Origin: Paramacrobiotus metropolitanus
Lineage: Eukaryota; Tardigrada; Eutardigrada; Parachela; Macrobiotidae
DNA: 64,000 nt
NCBI RefSeq assembly: GCF_019649055.1
Contig: NW_026570349.1
Span: 290,976 to 354,975, forward strand
Direction of reading: 5' to 3'
Part shown: positions 55,053 to 63,957 of the stretch, piece after piece
Numbering within the stretch: the stretch's first letter is position 1
Layout of the letters: each line of letters opens with the position of its first letter
Made by a program: the position numbers and the translations under genes
Notes under the pieces: model-generated
What the model saw: only the letters and a program-made list of their open reading frames with translations
What the model was told of the DNA's origin: nothing
The model's database searches: none

Positions 55053-57242
55053 TTAACTGAGTGGGACTTCGACAGGTTTGTCGCCGCCGAAGTAATCTTC
55101 TTCTTCATCGTCGTCCGGGCCAGGTCGGTTATGTGGCCGTATATTCGGGTCCCTTGGTTTGCAAGTCGCCGGGCCACTCCGTTGAGACATCTCGTCAGTC
55201 TCATCCGTTTCTTGGCCTGGGCGCTCCGCTCTACTCTTCCTCGATTCCTTAGCCGCTTGTTTTCGGAGTCGCAACGCATATGGTCGTACGCCAGGTGCTA
55301 TGTCGTCCGACATCCAGGGTTCGTAGGGCGACGAGTTAAATCCGCTAGGTAGAGTCTTCTTCTCGCGGTACCAGCTGATGAATCGAGTTGCGTCGTCGCT
55401 GGGATCTACGTGATCCTCACGAAAGGCATACTTTGTCGCATACCGTTCGTGGGTGTACAGCAAGTCACGCATCCAGACAGCTAGGATAACACTTCTCATC
55501 GGTGTGCCGAGTTGGGCTACGAGGGTCTCCACAGCCGCTGGTATCATCTCGTTCTGGTACAAGCCGTATAATGTATAATGGCAGTAATAATTGCCAAGTC
55601 GAGCTGCGAAGATAAATCGCAGGAATGCCGTGACTCCGTCCTGGGCCGTGTCGACTTCTCCTTCCGGAAGATACTGGGTTAAATCCAGTGCTGCCCGAGC
55701 CGCGGTAATTACAGAAGCTGGATGTGCGTCCGTAATGACGAACTGGGCAACACTCTCCAACTCGTCATGGGAGTATTCCCGAGCTCCTAGTTGGCTCGCA
55801 CGTGTTCCGTCCGGGCTGTACAATGGTACATTCAGCAAGACCGGGTCGGTCATCGACGGCAACGCATTCGATCTGGTGTACGGGTGTTCAACGTTCGGCG
55901 CTGTGTGCGCGTTCATGTTGAAGTCGGACCGCCACTGATGTTGTTCGAACAGCGCCTGATATCCGGATCGGACGAAGAATTGACGAAGGTTTTCTACCAT
56001 CCGCCAGATTTGTGGTCGGTACCGTTCCTCGTAATTCATGACGTTCATAATGTGGTTCGTCCTTTCGGTAGGGTGTGGCATGACGACCTCGATTCCTTGT
56101 TGTCGAGCTCGGTCATAGCGAGGGTCTTCTCGGATCGGCACTTCCACCTGTGGCAGTTGTGCCATCTGGTCGGCTACATCGACGTCCATCTGCTCCTGTT
56201 GAGCTGCCAGTTCAGCTTGGACTTCGGCCGGTGGTTCTGCTTGTTGAGCTTCCGGCCGTTGTTCAGGTGGGATGACGTTACGTTTCGACTTATTTGTTAA
56301 GTCGACCGTAAGTCCGATCCCTGTTTCTCCAGATCCAGTACGTTTCCCTGGTGGAGCTCTAGTTGGCTCCTTTCCCGCTTCATGGATTACGGCTCGTTGC
56401 GCTTCGATTCTGTCTCGAAGATCAACTGGGCCAATCCGGTGTCTAAGATCATGTCCCGCAAGGTTTTTGCTCGGTCGGCGCTGCTGTTGAGCGCGATTTC
56501 CAGGGGTTCCGGATTGAGGAATCTGCTGAGAAACAGTTGGACGGGCCTGTGTGACCACTGGCGTTGCCCTGTGTGGGATTGCCATCAACTGTTCCTGAGT
56601 TGCCGGTGTGAAGGTAACTGGCTGTTGAGTTCCGTCCGGCATATTCATCATCATCGTTATAGATGCGCCGGTCATCGGTCGGTTCGGATCTCCGACGAAA
56701 ACATCGCGTATTGTAGGAGTTAATTCTCCGACTGTCGGGAGACCCTGTGTGGGTGTCTGTACCCGAATCTTTATTTCCGGTTCGAAATCGGTCGGTGGTG
56801 GATGGACTCGCATTGTGGCGATCTTCCTATCGACCTCCTTTATCTTCTTCTGGTCGTCAAGTTGACGTTGCAGGTCCAACATCTGGCGGTACTCGAACAG
56901 CCTATTTGTTAGGACTGGTGGTCGAGTCTCTTCCCATCTCGGGTCGCGAGCTCGTTGTCGCTGAATTGTAGCCAGATTATCCTGTTCGTATGACTCCAGT
57001 TGGTTAATCAGGTATTCTCTGCCGGCTAGATACCGGTATGCGCTTAAGTTGCCGGCGACAAAATTTAGGTAGAGTGCCGCCGCCTGAGCTCGGTGCTGCG
57101 CTCCAGTGCCGGAGATTCGTTCGTTCGTGAAGGATACGATGCACAACGCGCAGGGCACTCTGTTGTTGTCCCTCGTCGCGTTATCCATGCACTGTTGGCA
57201 GTCCACCGTGAAGGCTTCCGTTCGGGGCTCTTCCGTACGAGT
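55053..57242 (-). CDS. Unknown 717+ aa protein with N-terminal Cys4 (right element ORF F)
   Basis: The open frame begins at a TAA-bounded position. An excellent 3' splice site (CTGAC branch-like, then TTTTGTTTTAACAG) ends at 57243 and the frame is open from there, so this looks like a downstream exon. There is no ATG before the Cys cluster. Near the start is CX2C...CX2C (CQQC, CALC), a possible zinc site. Then comes a helical segment with a coiled coil (MLDLQRQLDDQKKIKEVDRK), a Pro/Gln-rich middle, and a globular 270-residue C-terminal half (RPQIWRMVENLRQFFVRSGY; LRFIFAARLGNYYCHYTLYG; WMRDLLYTHERY). It ends in acidic DDDEEEDYFGG. No family recognised; I infer a structural or accessory protein of the element. 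Confidence 0.55.
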   Translation of the reverse strand, partial: TRTEEPRTEAFTVDCQQCMDNATRDNNRVPCALCIVSFTNERISGTGAQHRAQAAALYLNFVAGNLSAYRYLAGREYLINQLESYEQDNLATIQRQRARDPRWEETRPPVLTNRLFEYRQMLDLQRQLDDQKKIKEVDRKIATMRVHPPPTDFEPEIKIRVQTPTQGLPTVGELTPTIRDVFVGDPNRPMTGASITMMMNMPDGTQQPVTFTPATQEQLMAIPHRATPVVTQARPTVSQQIPQSGTPGNRAQQQRRPSKNLAGHDLRHRIGPVDLRDRIEAQRAVIHEAGKEPTRAPPGKRTGSGETGIGLTVDLTNKSKRNVIPPEQRPEAQQAEPPAEVQAELAAQQEQMDVDVADQMAQLPQVEVPIREDPRYDRARQQGIEVVMPHPTERTNHIMNVMNYEERYRPQIWRMVENLRQFFVRSGYQALFEQHQWRSDFNMNAHTAPNVEHPYTRSNALPSMTDPVLLNVPLYSPDGTRASQLGAREYSHDELESVAQFVITDAHPASVITAARAALDLTQYLPEGEVDTAQDGVTAFLRFIFAARLGNYYCHYTLYGLYQNEMIPAAVETLVAQLGTPMRSVILAVWMRDLLYTHERYATKYAFREDHVDPSDDATRFISWYREKKTLPSGFNSSPYEPWMSDDIAPGVRPYALRLRKQAAKESRKSRAERPGQETDETDEMSQRSGPATCKPRDPNIRPHNRPGPDDDEEEDYFGGDKPVEVPLS

Positions 57243-57458
57243 CTGTTAAAACAAAAGTCAGCAAACCGTTTCTCGGTTGCATCCTATAATTTACACCCTA
57301 TAATTACTACGGTCGGGCCAGGTCGGTTCTCGAACTGGTCCAGGACGCCTTTGTGGTCGTCCAATGAGGTAAATCGACTTCTGTTGGTCGATGACGCCTG
57401 TGTGGTGTCACTGGGAGGAGGTCGGTTATGCCTCTCTCCCAACGCGTTCTGCGTTTCC

Positions 57459-60400
57459 TCATTCCCGTGTAGGTGCTTCTGGCGACCCAAGCCGACTTGC
57501 TTGGTGCGAGTCGGCCAACTCGGTCGATTGTGCCGAGGTCGGTCGTTCCTTCGGTAAGTGTCCATGTCGGTGATTTGATGGATTTAAGGCGATAAACCGT
57601 TGACCGCCTTGGGTTTTATCGGTGTTAGTGGCGAATCGTTGTTGGTAGAGTGCCTTCGATATGACGAATTCTAGTTCGTCGTCCAGGGAGTACTTTTTCC
57701 GTCCGGCAATCGTGTCCGGTTTGGCCTTGTATTTGGGATCGACCAGCTGTGGTTCCGTTGATGTCCACTGGAACTCAAACCGCGCTATAAGTTGGTGGAG
57801 TATTTCTCCGCGGGTAAGTCCATCAGGGTGCCAGGACATTTCCATGCACGCTTGGATAGCGTGTATCCATCCTTCATATGTTGAAGGAGCCGGGTCTTTC
57901 TTAGCCGGTGGGAACTCGTAATACATCCGCTTTCCGCTGGTGTATGTACGTATCAACTTCCCAGCATGGTATCCGAGGTCGCAGTAATGCCTTACGTTGT
58001 TCTGACTAAGTTGTCGCCAATCGCCCGTCTCGTCTACCTTCCAGCGTTGGAGGAGTTTGAAGGCGATTCTTGGTGTGGCGAACTTTGGTCCACGTGTAGC
58101 TAAGGCCTTCAGAGCGGCGAATGTGTACATCCATCCGGCGTCATATTCCGAGACACTCGGCTTGGGTTTCGAAGCCGATTTAATGCCGGTATACTTCAAC
58201 CTAACGTTGACCAGTGGGGGAATGTCGTCTGGTAGGACTTCTATCATATCCTCATGGAAGTCCGAGCGAAGTGGCTGGTGGTCGGAGTCGGGAGTCAGTG
58301 GTACTCGTTTACCGTACTGACGAGGAACGTATACTCCGCCATCGTCTTCGTTACTCTTGGAGTCGTCGGCCTTGTCGCCGCTATCCTTCTCTTCGGGTTG
58401 TTTAGCCGGTATCTCTGGTTCGGCCTGCTGTTGAGGTGCCGAGCTCGACGGTGGTGGAGGTTTACCGTTTCCGTCGTCGTCGTCGTCGTCATCCTTCGGC
58501 GATCCATTTCCGGGTGTTCGGAAATCTTCGTCGTCGTCGTCGTCATCGTCTTCGGTTTCTTCCTCGGATGACGAGATCAGCTCGGTTGACTTCGGTTCCT
58601 TTTTCTTGGCCGGCTTAGTCGACTTCGTTTTAGTCGACTTCGACTTTCCCTTCTGTTGGGTCGAGTCTTCTGGTTCCGGCGAAATTTCCATAGGCGAGGA
58701 CGGTGGAAGTGACTGTACGTCCTTCGGTATAAACCGTCCCTTCGCACTCCGAGTTGGTTTGGCTGTGCTTGCTCGTCCCGCCGGAGCCGATGCCGTGCCG
58801 ACATATGTTGTCGGTTCGTGCGGTGCTCGAGGTCGGGTCAAGGCTTGGACTCGTCTTTGTGACGACTGTCCAGCCGTCCGGGCTATATGCAACAATTGGG
58901 CTGCGTCTTCCGACGGTTGTTCGTTGGAATCACTGTATTCTTCAGTCGGTTCGGTGTCCGCCGGAGGTTTGTCCGTGTTGACGTAAGACATCCGGAGGTT
59001 AAATTCGCGCCGATGTTGTTCCGGTATGAAGTTTGGCACAGTATACCGAACTGGCACATCGCGTTCCGCATTAGTCGTCTGGAGAGTATGTTTCTCGACC
59101 AGGAGCGCGATTCGTTCGCCTATCCTATACGTGATAATTTCGTCGATGTTCCCCTTCTTGTCCATGTACATCACGTTGTATACACGGGCAATTTGGACCA
59201 GAGTCGATCCGCGGGGGTTCCGAATGTATCCGATACACCGTGCAATTCTAGTCGGTGTGTCATCCGCGTTCCTTGCTGCTGCACTCTTGAGTGACTTGAT
59301 GAGATCTGGTTGGATAAGTTCAGCCATCCGTCCCCATTGTCGGTGGACGGCGACTGCTAATCCATAGTCGAGGGTCCAGGCGACGATCTGCATCATGAGT
59401 TGATGCGTTAACCACTTTCCGGTTTCGCCTTCGACTTGTATGTTATTCGACAAGTCTTGTACCAGGGATTGGTAGATGTCCCTGCCATTTTCCTTGGCAC
59501 TCCGAATACTACGGACGACTTCGACATGTACGCGGACTGTGCGGATTAATGTGTCGACCGGGTCCTCCGGCTGTTCGTCCGGAAGACGCTCTCGTACATC
59601 GTCTGGAGCTGGCCACTGGGATTCGTCGGTGTCCGCTCCATGGTTAAACATTTCTTTCATGTCGCCTTTAAATCCTTCATAGGGATCCCCATCTCCGTGG
59701 TCGGAGATTGAATCCTTATCCTCAAGGTCCGAGGCCTGATCGGATTCTACATCGGACTGTTGCTTGGATGTAGAAGGCTGAGATTGTTCGGGCGGAGTCG
59801 GTGGTCTTGGTGGGTTTCGTAGCCGACCTCCTGAAGTCTTAGCCGGCTTTGTGCCGGTTCGTTCCATGACTTCCTTAAATTTCCGTTCGACCGCCTCCTT
59901 GTCGTGCGGTTCCTGAGCCTTCTCTTTCTGCTCGGTCCTTTGTGGGCCGGCATCCGAAATATCCAAGTCGTCAGATGACTTATGCCGCTTAGCCGGGTTG
60001 GGCTTCGGCGTCTTAACCGTGGAGTCCGACTGCGGTTTAGCCGGCTGCTTGACTTCCGACTTAGCTGGTTTCTTCTGGACTTCCGTCGCTTGCGGCTTGG
60101 CAGACTGTTTTGCTGCTTCCTTCTTGGCCTTCCGTTTATCCTTGTGGGATTTCGTGGAGTTAGCCGAGTTGATGACCTTCATGTCCTGATCATCGTCGAT
60201 CTGAACGGAAGGTTGTCTGGTCGGAAGGGGAACTTTCATTTTAACGACGGATGGCTGTACCGTCTTCTTAGTCGACTTGGGTTCCGGGGCGGTGGCTTTG
60301 CGCTGAGTCGGCGTAGCCTCTTGTAGGGCTTTAGGTCGACTCCTTTCCGCTCGGTAGTGTTCTCCCATTCGTTTCATCACGTCGGCCATCTTCTCGGTAA

Positions 60401-60995
60401 GTCGGTCGTGGTCACGCCGAGCTTCCGTGGTATTTCCGACTATACTGGCACGTCGGATTCTCAGCGAATGCCAGAGTTCCCTATCCTCTGGGTACGCCAT
60501 GTCGATGCAGACGTCCTGTTCCAACCTCGTCAAGTCCTTTACATGTTGTAGGGCTAGGTCGTCATGAAATTCCCGCGACGAGTCTTGAGGTGGTTTCTCC
60601 TTGGCCGTACTCCGTTTGGTCGGTATGTTACCCGACTCGGTCATCGACTCGTTCGTTCGAGACTCGTCTATTGTTAGACGTGGACCAGAGTGAACGGAGG
60701 TCGGTTCGTCCCTTTGTGGTGACGTTTCGACCGTAATTCCGACTCGCGCTTCCGAAGGGGATGTTGTATCCATTGCTTCTTCGGTTTTCTTTGGTTTCGT
60801 TGGGGTGTTCCGAGGTGAGAACCTAGGTGGTTTCTCAGTCGTCGGTTGACTTGGCAGCTTAGTCGGCTGGGATGCTGATCGAGTCGGCGAAATCTGCTTT
60901 ACCGGCGATCTACCCCGTTTCGGCGTAGATCCTTCGTAGGTGCTGCCTTTGATGCATGGAGTCGTCGGAGTCGATGTTGTCCGCGTTCTCCTCAT
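57459..60995 (-). CDS. Unknown 1178-aa protein with acidic and globular domains (right element ORF E)
   Basis: ATG start inside the end of ORF D, in the +1 frame (86-base overlap). Residues 1-480 are disordered and Lys/Ser/Thr/Pro-rich, with repeated AKPQSDSTVKTPKPNPAKR-style text. A globular, helix-rich block of about 190 residues follows (TGKWLTHQLMMQIVAWTLDY; GRMAELIQPDLIKSL; YRIGERIALLVEKH). Next are two poly-Asp runs flanked by Ser/Pro. The C-terminal 230-residue globular block is rich in Trp and Tyr (DAGWMYTFAALKALATRG; HYCDLGYHAGKLIRTYTSGK; WHPDGLTRGEILHQLIARF). No polymerase, protease or integrase motif is visible. Function unknown. Confidence 0.6.
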   Translation of the reverse strand: MRRTRTTSTPTTPCIKGSTYEGSTPKRGRSPVKQISPTRSASQPTKLPSQPTTEKPPRFSPRNTPTKPKKTEEAMDTTSPSEARVGITVETSPQRDEPTSVHSGPRLTIDESRTNESMTESGNIPTKRSTAKEKPPQDSSREFHDDLALQHVKDLTRLEQDVCIDMAYPEDRELWHSLRIRRASIVGNTTEARRDHDRLTEKMADVMKRMGEHYRAERSRPKALQEATPTQRKATAPEPKSTKKTVQPSVVKMKVPLPTRQPSVQIDDDQDMKVINSANSTKSHKDKRKAKKEAAKQSAKPQATEVQKKPAKSEVKQPAKPQSDSTVKTPKPNPAKRHKSSDDLDISDAGPQRTEQKEKAQEPHDKEAVERKFKEVMERTGTKPAKTSGGRLRNPPRPPTPPEQSQPSTSKQQSDVESDQASDLEDKDSISDHGDGDPYEGFKGDMKEMFNHGADTDESQWPAPDDVRERLPDEQPEDPVDTLIRTVRVHVEVVRSIRSAKENGRDIYQSLVQDLSNNIQVEGETGKWLTHQLMMQIVAWTLDYGLAVAVHRQWGRMAELIQPDLIKSLKSAAARNADDTPTRIARCIGYIRNPRGSTLVQIARVYNVMYMDKKGNIDEIITYRIGERIALLVEKHTLQTTNAERDVPVRYTVPNFIPEQHRREFNLRMSYVNTDKPPADTEPTEEYSDSNEQPSEDAAQLLHIARTAGQSSQRRVQALTRPRAPHEPTTYVGTASAPAGRASTAKPTRSAKGRFIPKDVQSLPPSSPMEISPEPEDSTQQKGKSKSTKTKSTKPAKKKEPKSTELISSSEEETEDDDDDDDEDFRTPGNGSPKDDDDDDDGNGKPPPPSSSAPQQQAEPEIPAKQPEEKDSGDKADDSKSNEDDGGVYVPRQYGKRVPLTPDSDHQPLRSDFHEDMIEVLPDDIPPLVNVRLKYTGIKSASKPKPSVSEYDAGWMYTFAALKALATRGPKFATPRIAFKLLQRWKVDETGDWRQLSQNNVRHYCDLGYHAGKLIRTYTSGKRMYYEFPPAKKDPAPSTYEGWIHAIQACMEMSWHPDGLTRGEILHQLIARFEFQWTSTEPQLVDPKYKAKPDTIAGRKKYSLDDELEFVISKALYQQRFATNTDKTQGGQRFIALNPSNHRHGHLPKERPTSAQSTELADSHQASRLGSPEAPTRE

Positions 60996-61383
60996 CTTCG
61001 CTGCTATCCGACATTGTTATCGGAATCTTCTCGGTAACCTCTTCTCCAGGCCGAGGTTGAATCTCCAATGTGTAAGCGCCCGGGTTGATGCTCGGGTTGC
61101 GGAGCCGCTGAATCGTCTGGATCATGTTCGTATCCAGCGGGAGTTGTCGTAGCTCCTGCTTTCCGCATCTCAAAGTAACCAACCTTCTCAGGACTTTGTC
61201 TCTATCCTGGATGGTAGCATGGATCTTCTGGGCCATTTGAGTCTGTTGCTCTTCTGTCATGGTCCGATCTCGGATACCTCCTTGAAGTTGTGCTTCGTAG
61301 AGTATCCGTTGAAGGTCCAGCGTTTTAGCTTGGCCGACTAATTTCTTATGGACGGCCGGAGTAAACAAGGCTGCTCCCATCAC
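60910..61383 (-). CDS. Small ORF D of the right element
   Basis: 157 codons starting GTG-ATG; the ATG (61380) is the likely start. It overlaps the end of ORF C in the +1 frame and the start of ORF E. It is helical and charged (RIRDRTMTEEQQTQMAQK-like) and ends in an acidic, Ser-rich tail (SDSSEDEENADNIDSDDS). Function unknown; it may be a linker segment of a polyprotein. Confidence 0.45.
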   Translation of the reverse strand: MMGAALFTPAVHKKLVGQAKTLDLQRILYEAQLQGGIRDRTMTEEQQTQMAQKIHATIQDRDKVLRRLVTLRCGKQELRQLPLDTNMIQTIQRLRNPSINPGAYTLEIQPRPGEEVTEKIPITMSDSSEDEENADNIDSDDSMHQRQHLRRIYAETG

Positions 61384-62389
61384 TTTCCGTGACGGGCTCG
61401 GCTTCTCTTCGGCCGATGGTAAGGAAGACGGAGGTTGCCTTCAGGATTTCCAAGAGTTGTTCCTTGGTCCTGACTGGGACTGGTGATGGCGACTTCGACG
61501 GGAAGAGCCGCCTTCGTGGTCCGTGCTCTTCGATGTTACCCGTCGGTTTCGGCTTCCGTGCGAACTTCGGTGAGTTCGATCCGCCTGGTTGGAGGATAAG
61601 TCGACCGTCAGGTGTTCGTTCACTCTGTGGTTCTCTTTGTGAGAGCCCAGGTAACGTTGTAGGTCGTTCCAGGGGCTTAGGTCGGGTTACTTCCGTTGTT
61701 CCGACTTCCTCCGACGTATCCATCGGTTCGTCATCGCCTTCAAGTGGAGGGACTGGCACTTCGTCCATCGGCTCGTCTGGGTGACTCACCGGTGGAACTA
61801 CCTGTGTCGGTTTGACAGGTTGTACCTTTGGCTTTTTCGCGGATGGCGGTCTCCTCGATTTCTTCTGTTCTTCCGCTTCTTTCCGTTTGTAGAAGTCGTC
61901 TACAAAGGACTGAATCATGGCTACTAATGTTTGTAGCCGTTCCTGATTCTTGGCCGACCACACTGTTGTTGGTCGGAGAATAAATCGGGCTTCCTTGGTG
62001 TTGTTCTCCAAGTGTCCGAGGTTGATGTCGATCTGACAATACTGTGGACTCCGCTGGTCGGTTTCGTCCATCATTTTCCGCAGTTCGACGATGACGGCGT
62101 CCGCTCGCAGTAACTGTGTGTTAACTGCTTTTATCCATTCAAGGTCGGGTTTGGCTGGTGGGGCTGGAGGTGGAAGTCGGACTGAGTCGAAACTCGGTTT
62201 CCGAGCCGTCTGGATCTTTGTGATCCGAGACGACCGACCTTCAGCCATGGCGTTTGTTGCCACGCTGGTCGACTCCTGTTCTTGTCCCGTTCTTTCTTCA
62301 TCATATTCGTTCACCCTGGTTTCCAACCATGACGTAGTTCGAATCAGGTGTTGCCGAGCTCTGGTCGTTTGGGGGCGTCCGGATGACAA
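61346..62389 (-). CDS. ORF C of the right element, helical plus Pro-rich
   Basis: Open frame of about 347 codons in the -1 frame of ORF B, overlapping it by 46 bases at GCCCCCAAACG. No ATG marks the start of the frame (first codon used is TTG), so frameshifting from ORF B is plausible. The first part is helical (WIKAVNTQLLRADAVIVELR; LQTLVAMIQSFVDDFYKRKE) and the second part Pro/Ser-rich. Function unknown. Confidence 0.45.
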   Translation of the reverse strand: MSSGRPQTTRARQHLIRTTSWLETRVNEYDEERTGQEQESTSVATNAMAEGRSSRITKIQTARKPSFDSVRLPPPAPPAKPDLEWIKAVNTQLLRADAVIVELRKMMDETDQRSPQYCQIDINLGHLENNTKEARFILRPTTVWSAKNQERLQTLVAMIQSFVDDFYKRKEAEEQKKSRRPPSAKKPKVQPVKPTQVVPPVSHPDEPMDEVPVPPLEGDDEPMDTSEEVGTTEVTRPKPLERPTTLPGLSQREPQSERTPDGRLILQPGGSNSPKFARKPKPTGNIEEHGPRRRLFPSKSPSPVPVRTKEQLLEILKATSVFLTIGRREAEPVTESDGSSLVYSGRP

Positions 62390-63567
62390 AGTCGTCGTAT
62401 GAACCGAGCGTTATTTCCCCATGCCAGGATGTCTCGATCCAAGTCGTTCGCTTCTTGGCTGTTGTCGACGCAGAAATTTCGGCGGGCTCTCATCTCTGTG
62501 ATGAGTTCCGCTACTCGAGCCAACAATTTGACTATATGTGGCGCGACCGTACTCGGCAATTCATCCGTGTCCGGTATGGCTTCCATGATCCGAGCTTCTG
62601 TAGCCGGAGACATGGGCCGGTCGGCCATTTCCATTGGTTTTTGTTGAACCAAGCTCGTCGTTGAGGTCGGTGACTTGAAGTCGTCGACTGCGAACCGGAT
62701 GCGCCTTGTTGCGTTTCCTTCCGGTATCTCTCGTCGTTCCTGACGTCTATCCGTCATCCATTTGCGTCGGAGCATGTCGTACTCCGCCTCTATGTCTTGG
62801 ACGTGCATCTGGAAAATCTTAAGTTGATCTCCGATTGCTGTCCGTATGTTGCGGATGGTCGGATCTGTTCCGTCCATACTGTCGACTTGTCGTTGTAAGT
62901 CGGCAGCAATCTTTTTAGCACGAGCCAACCTCTGATCAAGTTCTGCCTGTTGTTCGACCATTGTGGGCTCGGGCGGTTGCTGTGACGTAGTCGGCTGTGA
63001 CTGAGTGGAGGTCGGCTGAACCCTTTGTGGGTTAGCTTCTAGGACTTTCCACAAATCTTCGACCCGCCTTGAGCAGATAGTATACTGCTGGTCCAAGGCG
63101 TCACGCATCTGTTTCTCCGTAGCGTTGTTAGGGTCGAGCTCCCGGAGTTGTTTTCCGAGCTTCTCCATAATTTCGACCGCTTCTCGATACTGTTCTTCAA
63201 CTTCGCCGATGTTGACTTGTTTTTGTTCAACTACTTCGGTGAATGGAAGTTCGACGTCGAGTCCAACTGATGGGACTGGGGAAGGTGTTCTCTCCCGAGC
63301 TGGTACTGGTGCTCCCGCTTTGTTCGGGTTAGCCAAGTACGGTTTGACATAGTCGATCACCGACTGAAGTGCCTTGATAAGCCGGTCTCGGTTCGGACCC
63401 GGCGGTGGAATCTCCCATGAGCCTAGAGTATCGGCCCAATCCAACTCGAGTCGTAATGCTCGGTCGATCCGGGTGAGGTCGGTTTCCTCTTGTTCCGTTA
63501 AGGTTCCACTGAGTCGGTGAAAGAAGATATCGGCTAAGTCCTGTCCAGCTTGGGTAATTATGTCCAT
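62344..63567 (-). CDS. ORF B of the right element, coiled-coil protein
   Basis: 407 codons from an ATG at 63567 to a TGA. It contains long helices (VEEQYREAVEIMEKLGKQLR; QAELDQRLARAKKIAADLQR; VQDIEAEYDMLRRKW) and Pro-rich linkers. Upstream, in the same frame and only five codons away, is the TAA ending ORF A. No known domain; a Gag-like structural role is inferred from the coiled coils and position. Confidence 0.5.
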   Translation of the reverse strand: MDIITQAGQDLADIFFHRLSGTLTEQEETDLTRIDRALRLELDWADTLGSWEIPPPGPNRDRLIKALQSVIDYVKPYLANPNKAGAPVPARERTPSPVPSVGLDVELPFTEVVEQKQVNIGEVEEQYREAVEIMEKLGKQLRELDPNNATEKQMRDALDQQYTICSRRVEDLWKVLEANPQRVQPTSTQSQPTTSQQPPEPTMVEQQAELDQRLARAKKIAADLQRQVDSMDGTDPTIRNIRTAIGDQLKIFQMHVQDIEAEYDMLRRKWMTDRRQERREIPEGNATRRIRFAVDDFKSPTSTTSLVQQKPMEMADRPMSPATEARIMEAIPDTDELPSTVAPHIVKLLARVAELITEMRARRNFCVDNSQEANDLDRDILAWGNNARFIRRLCHPDAPKRPELGNT

Positions 63568-63582
63568 GTTGGCGATTGGGTT

Positions 63583-63957
63583 TTACATCGGTGTCGTGCC
63601 GACTAGAGTCATCACCGCTGTTGTAGTCGGTGGTGCTCGGCGAGGTGGCGATGGGGTCGGAATCCGCTTAGAGTATGCCGGTTCCGCGTCGAGGATCTCT
63701 GTGATCCGTTCGACTACCGACCTGAGTTGCCGTTCGTCGGCCTCAGTTGGTTCACTTTTACCCATTAGGGTGTCCGCCTTTTTCAGGTAGGCCATCAGGT
63801 CGTTCATCTTCTGTCTCGCCACTTTAAGGGTTTCAGGATCGGACGGTGTCTCGTTGACAAAGGATCGCTGGAGGTGTTCCATTAGATTCCACCCGACAGT
63901 TATTATTCCAGCCATTTTTTCCCTGCGGCTTTTCCGCATTGCCGAGTGCATTTCCAT
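63583..63957 (-). CDS. ORF A of the right element
   Basis: 124 codons from an ATG at 63957 to TAA. Helical, charged (DPETLKVARQKMNDLMAYLK; RQLRSVVERITEILDAEP) with a Pro-rich end, similar in style to the start of ORF B. It may extend upstream beyond the ATG. Same frame as ORF B with a single stop between them. Confidence 0.45.
   Translation of the reverse strand: MEMHSAMRKSRREKMAGIITVGWNLMEHLQRSFVNETPSDPETLKVARQKMNDLMAYLKKADTLMGKSEPTEADERQLRSVVERITEILDAEPAYSKRIPTPSPPRRAPPTTTAVMTLVGTTPM

Noticed and set aside
58057-59294. Several plus-strand frames over the right element
   Set aside because: They are antisense shadows of the 1178-codon ORF E.
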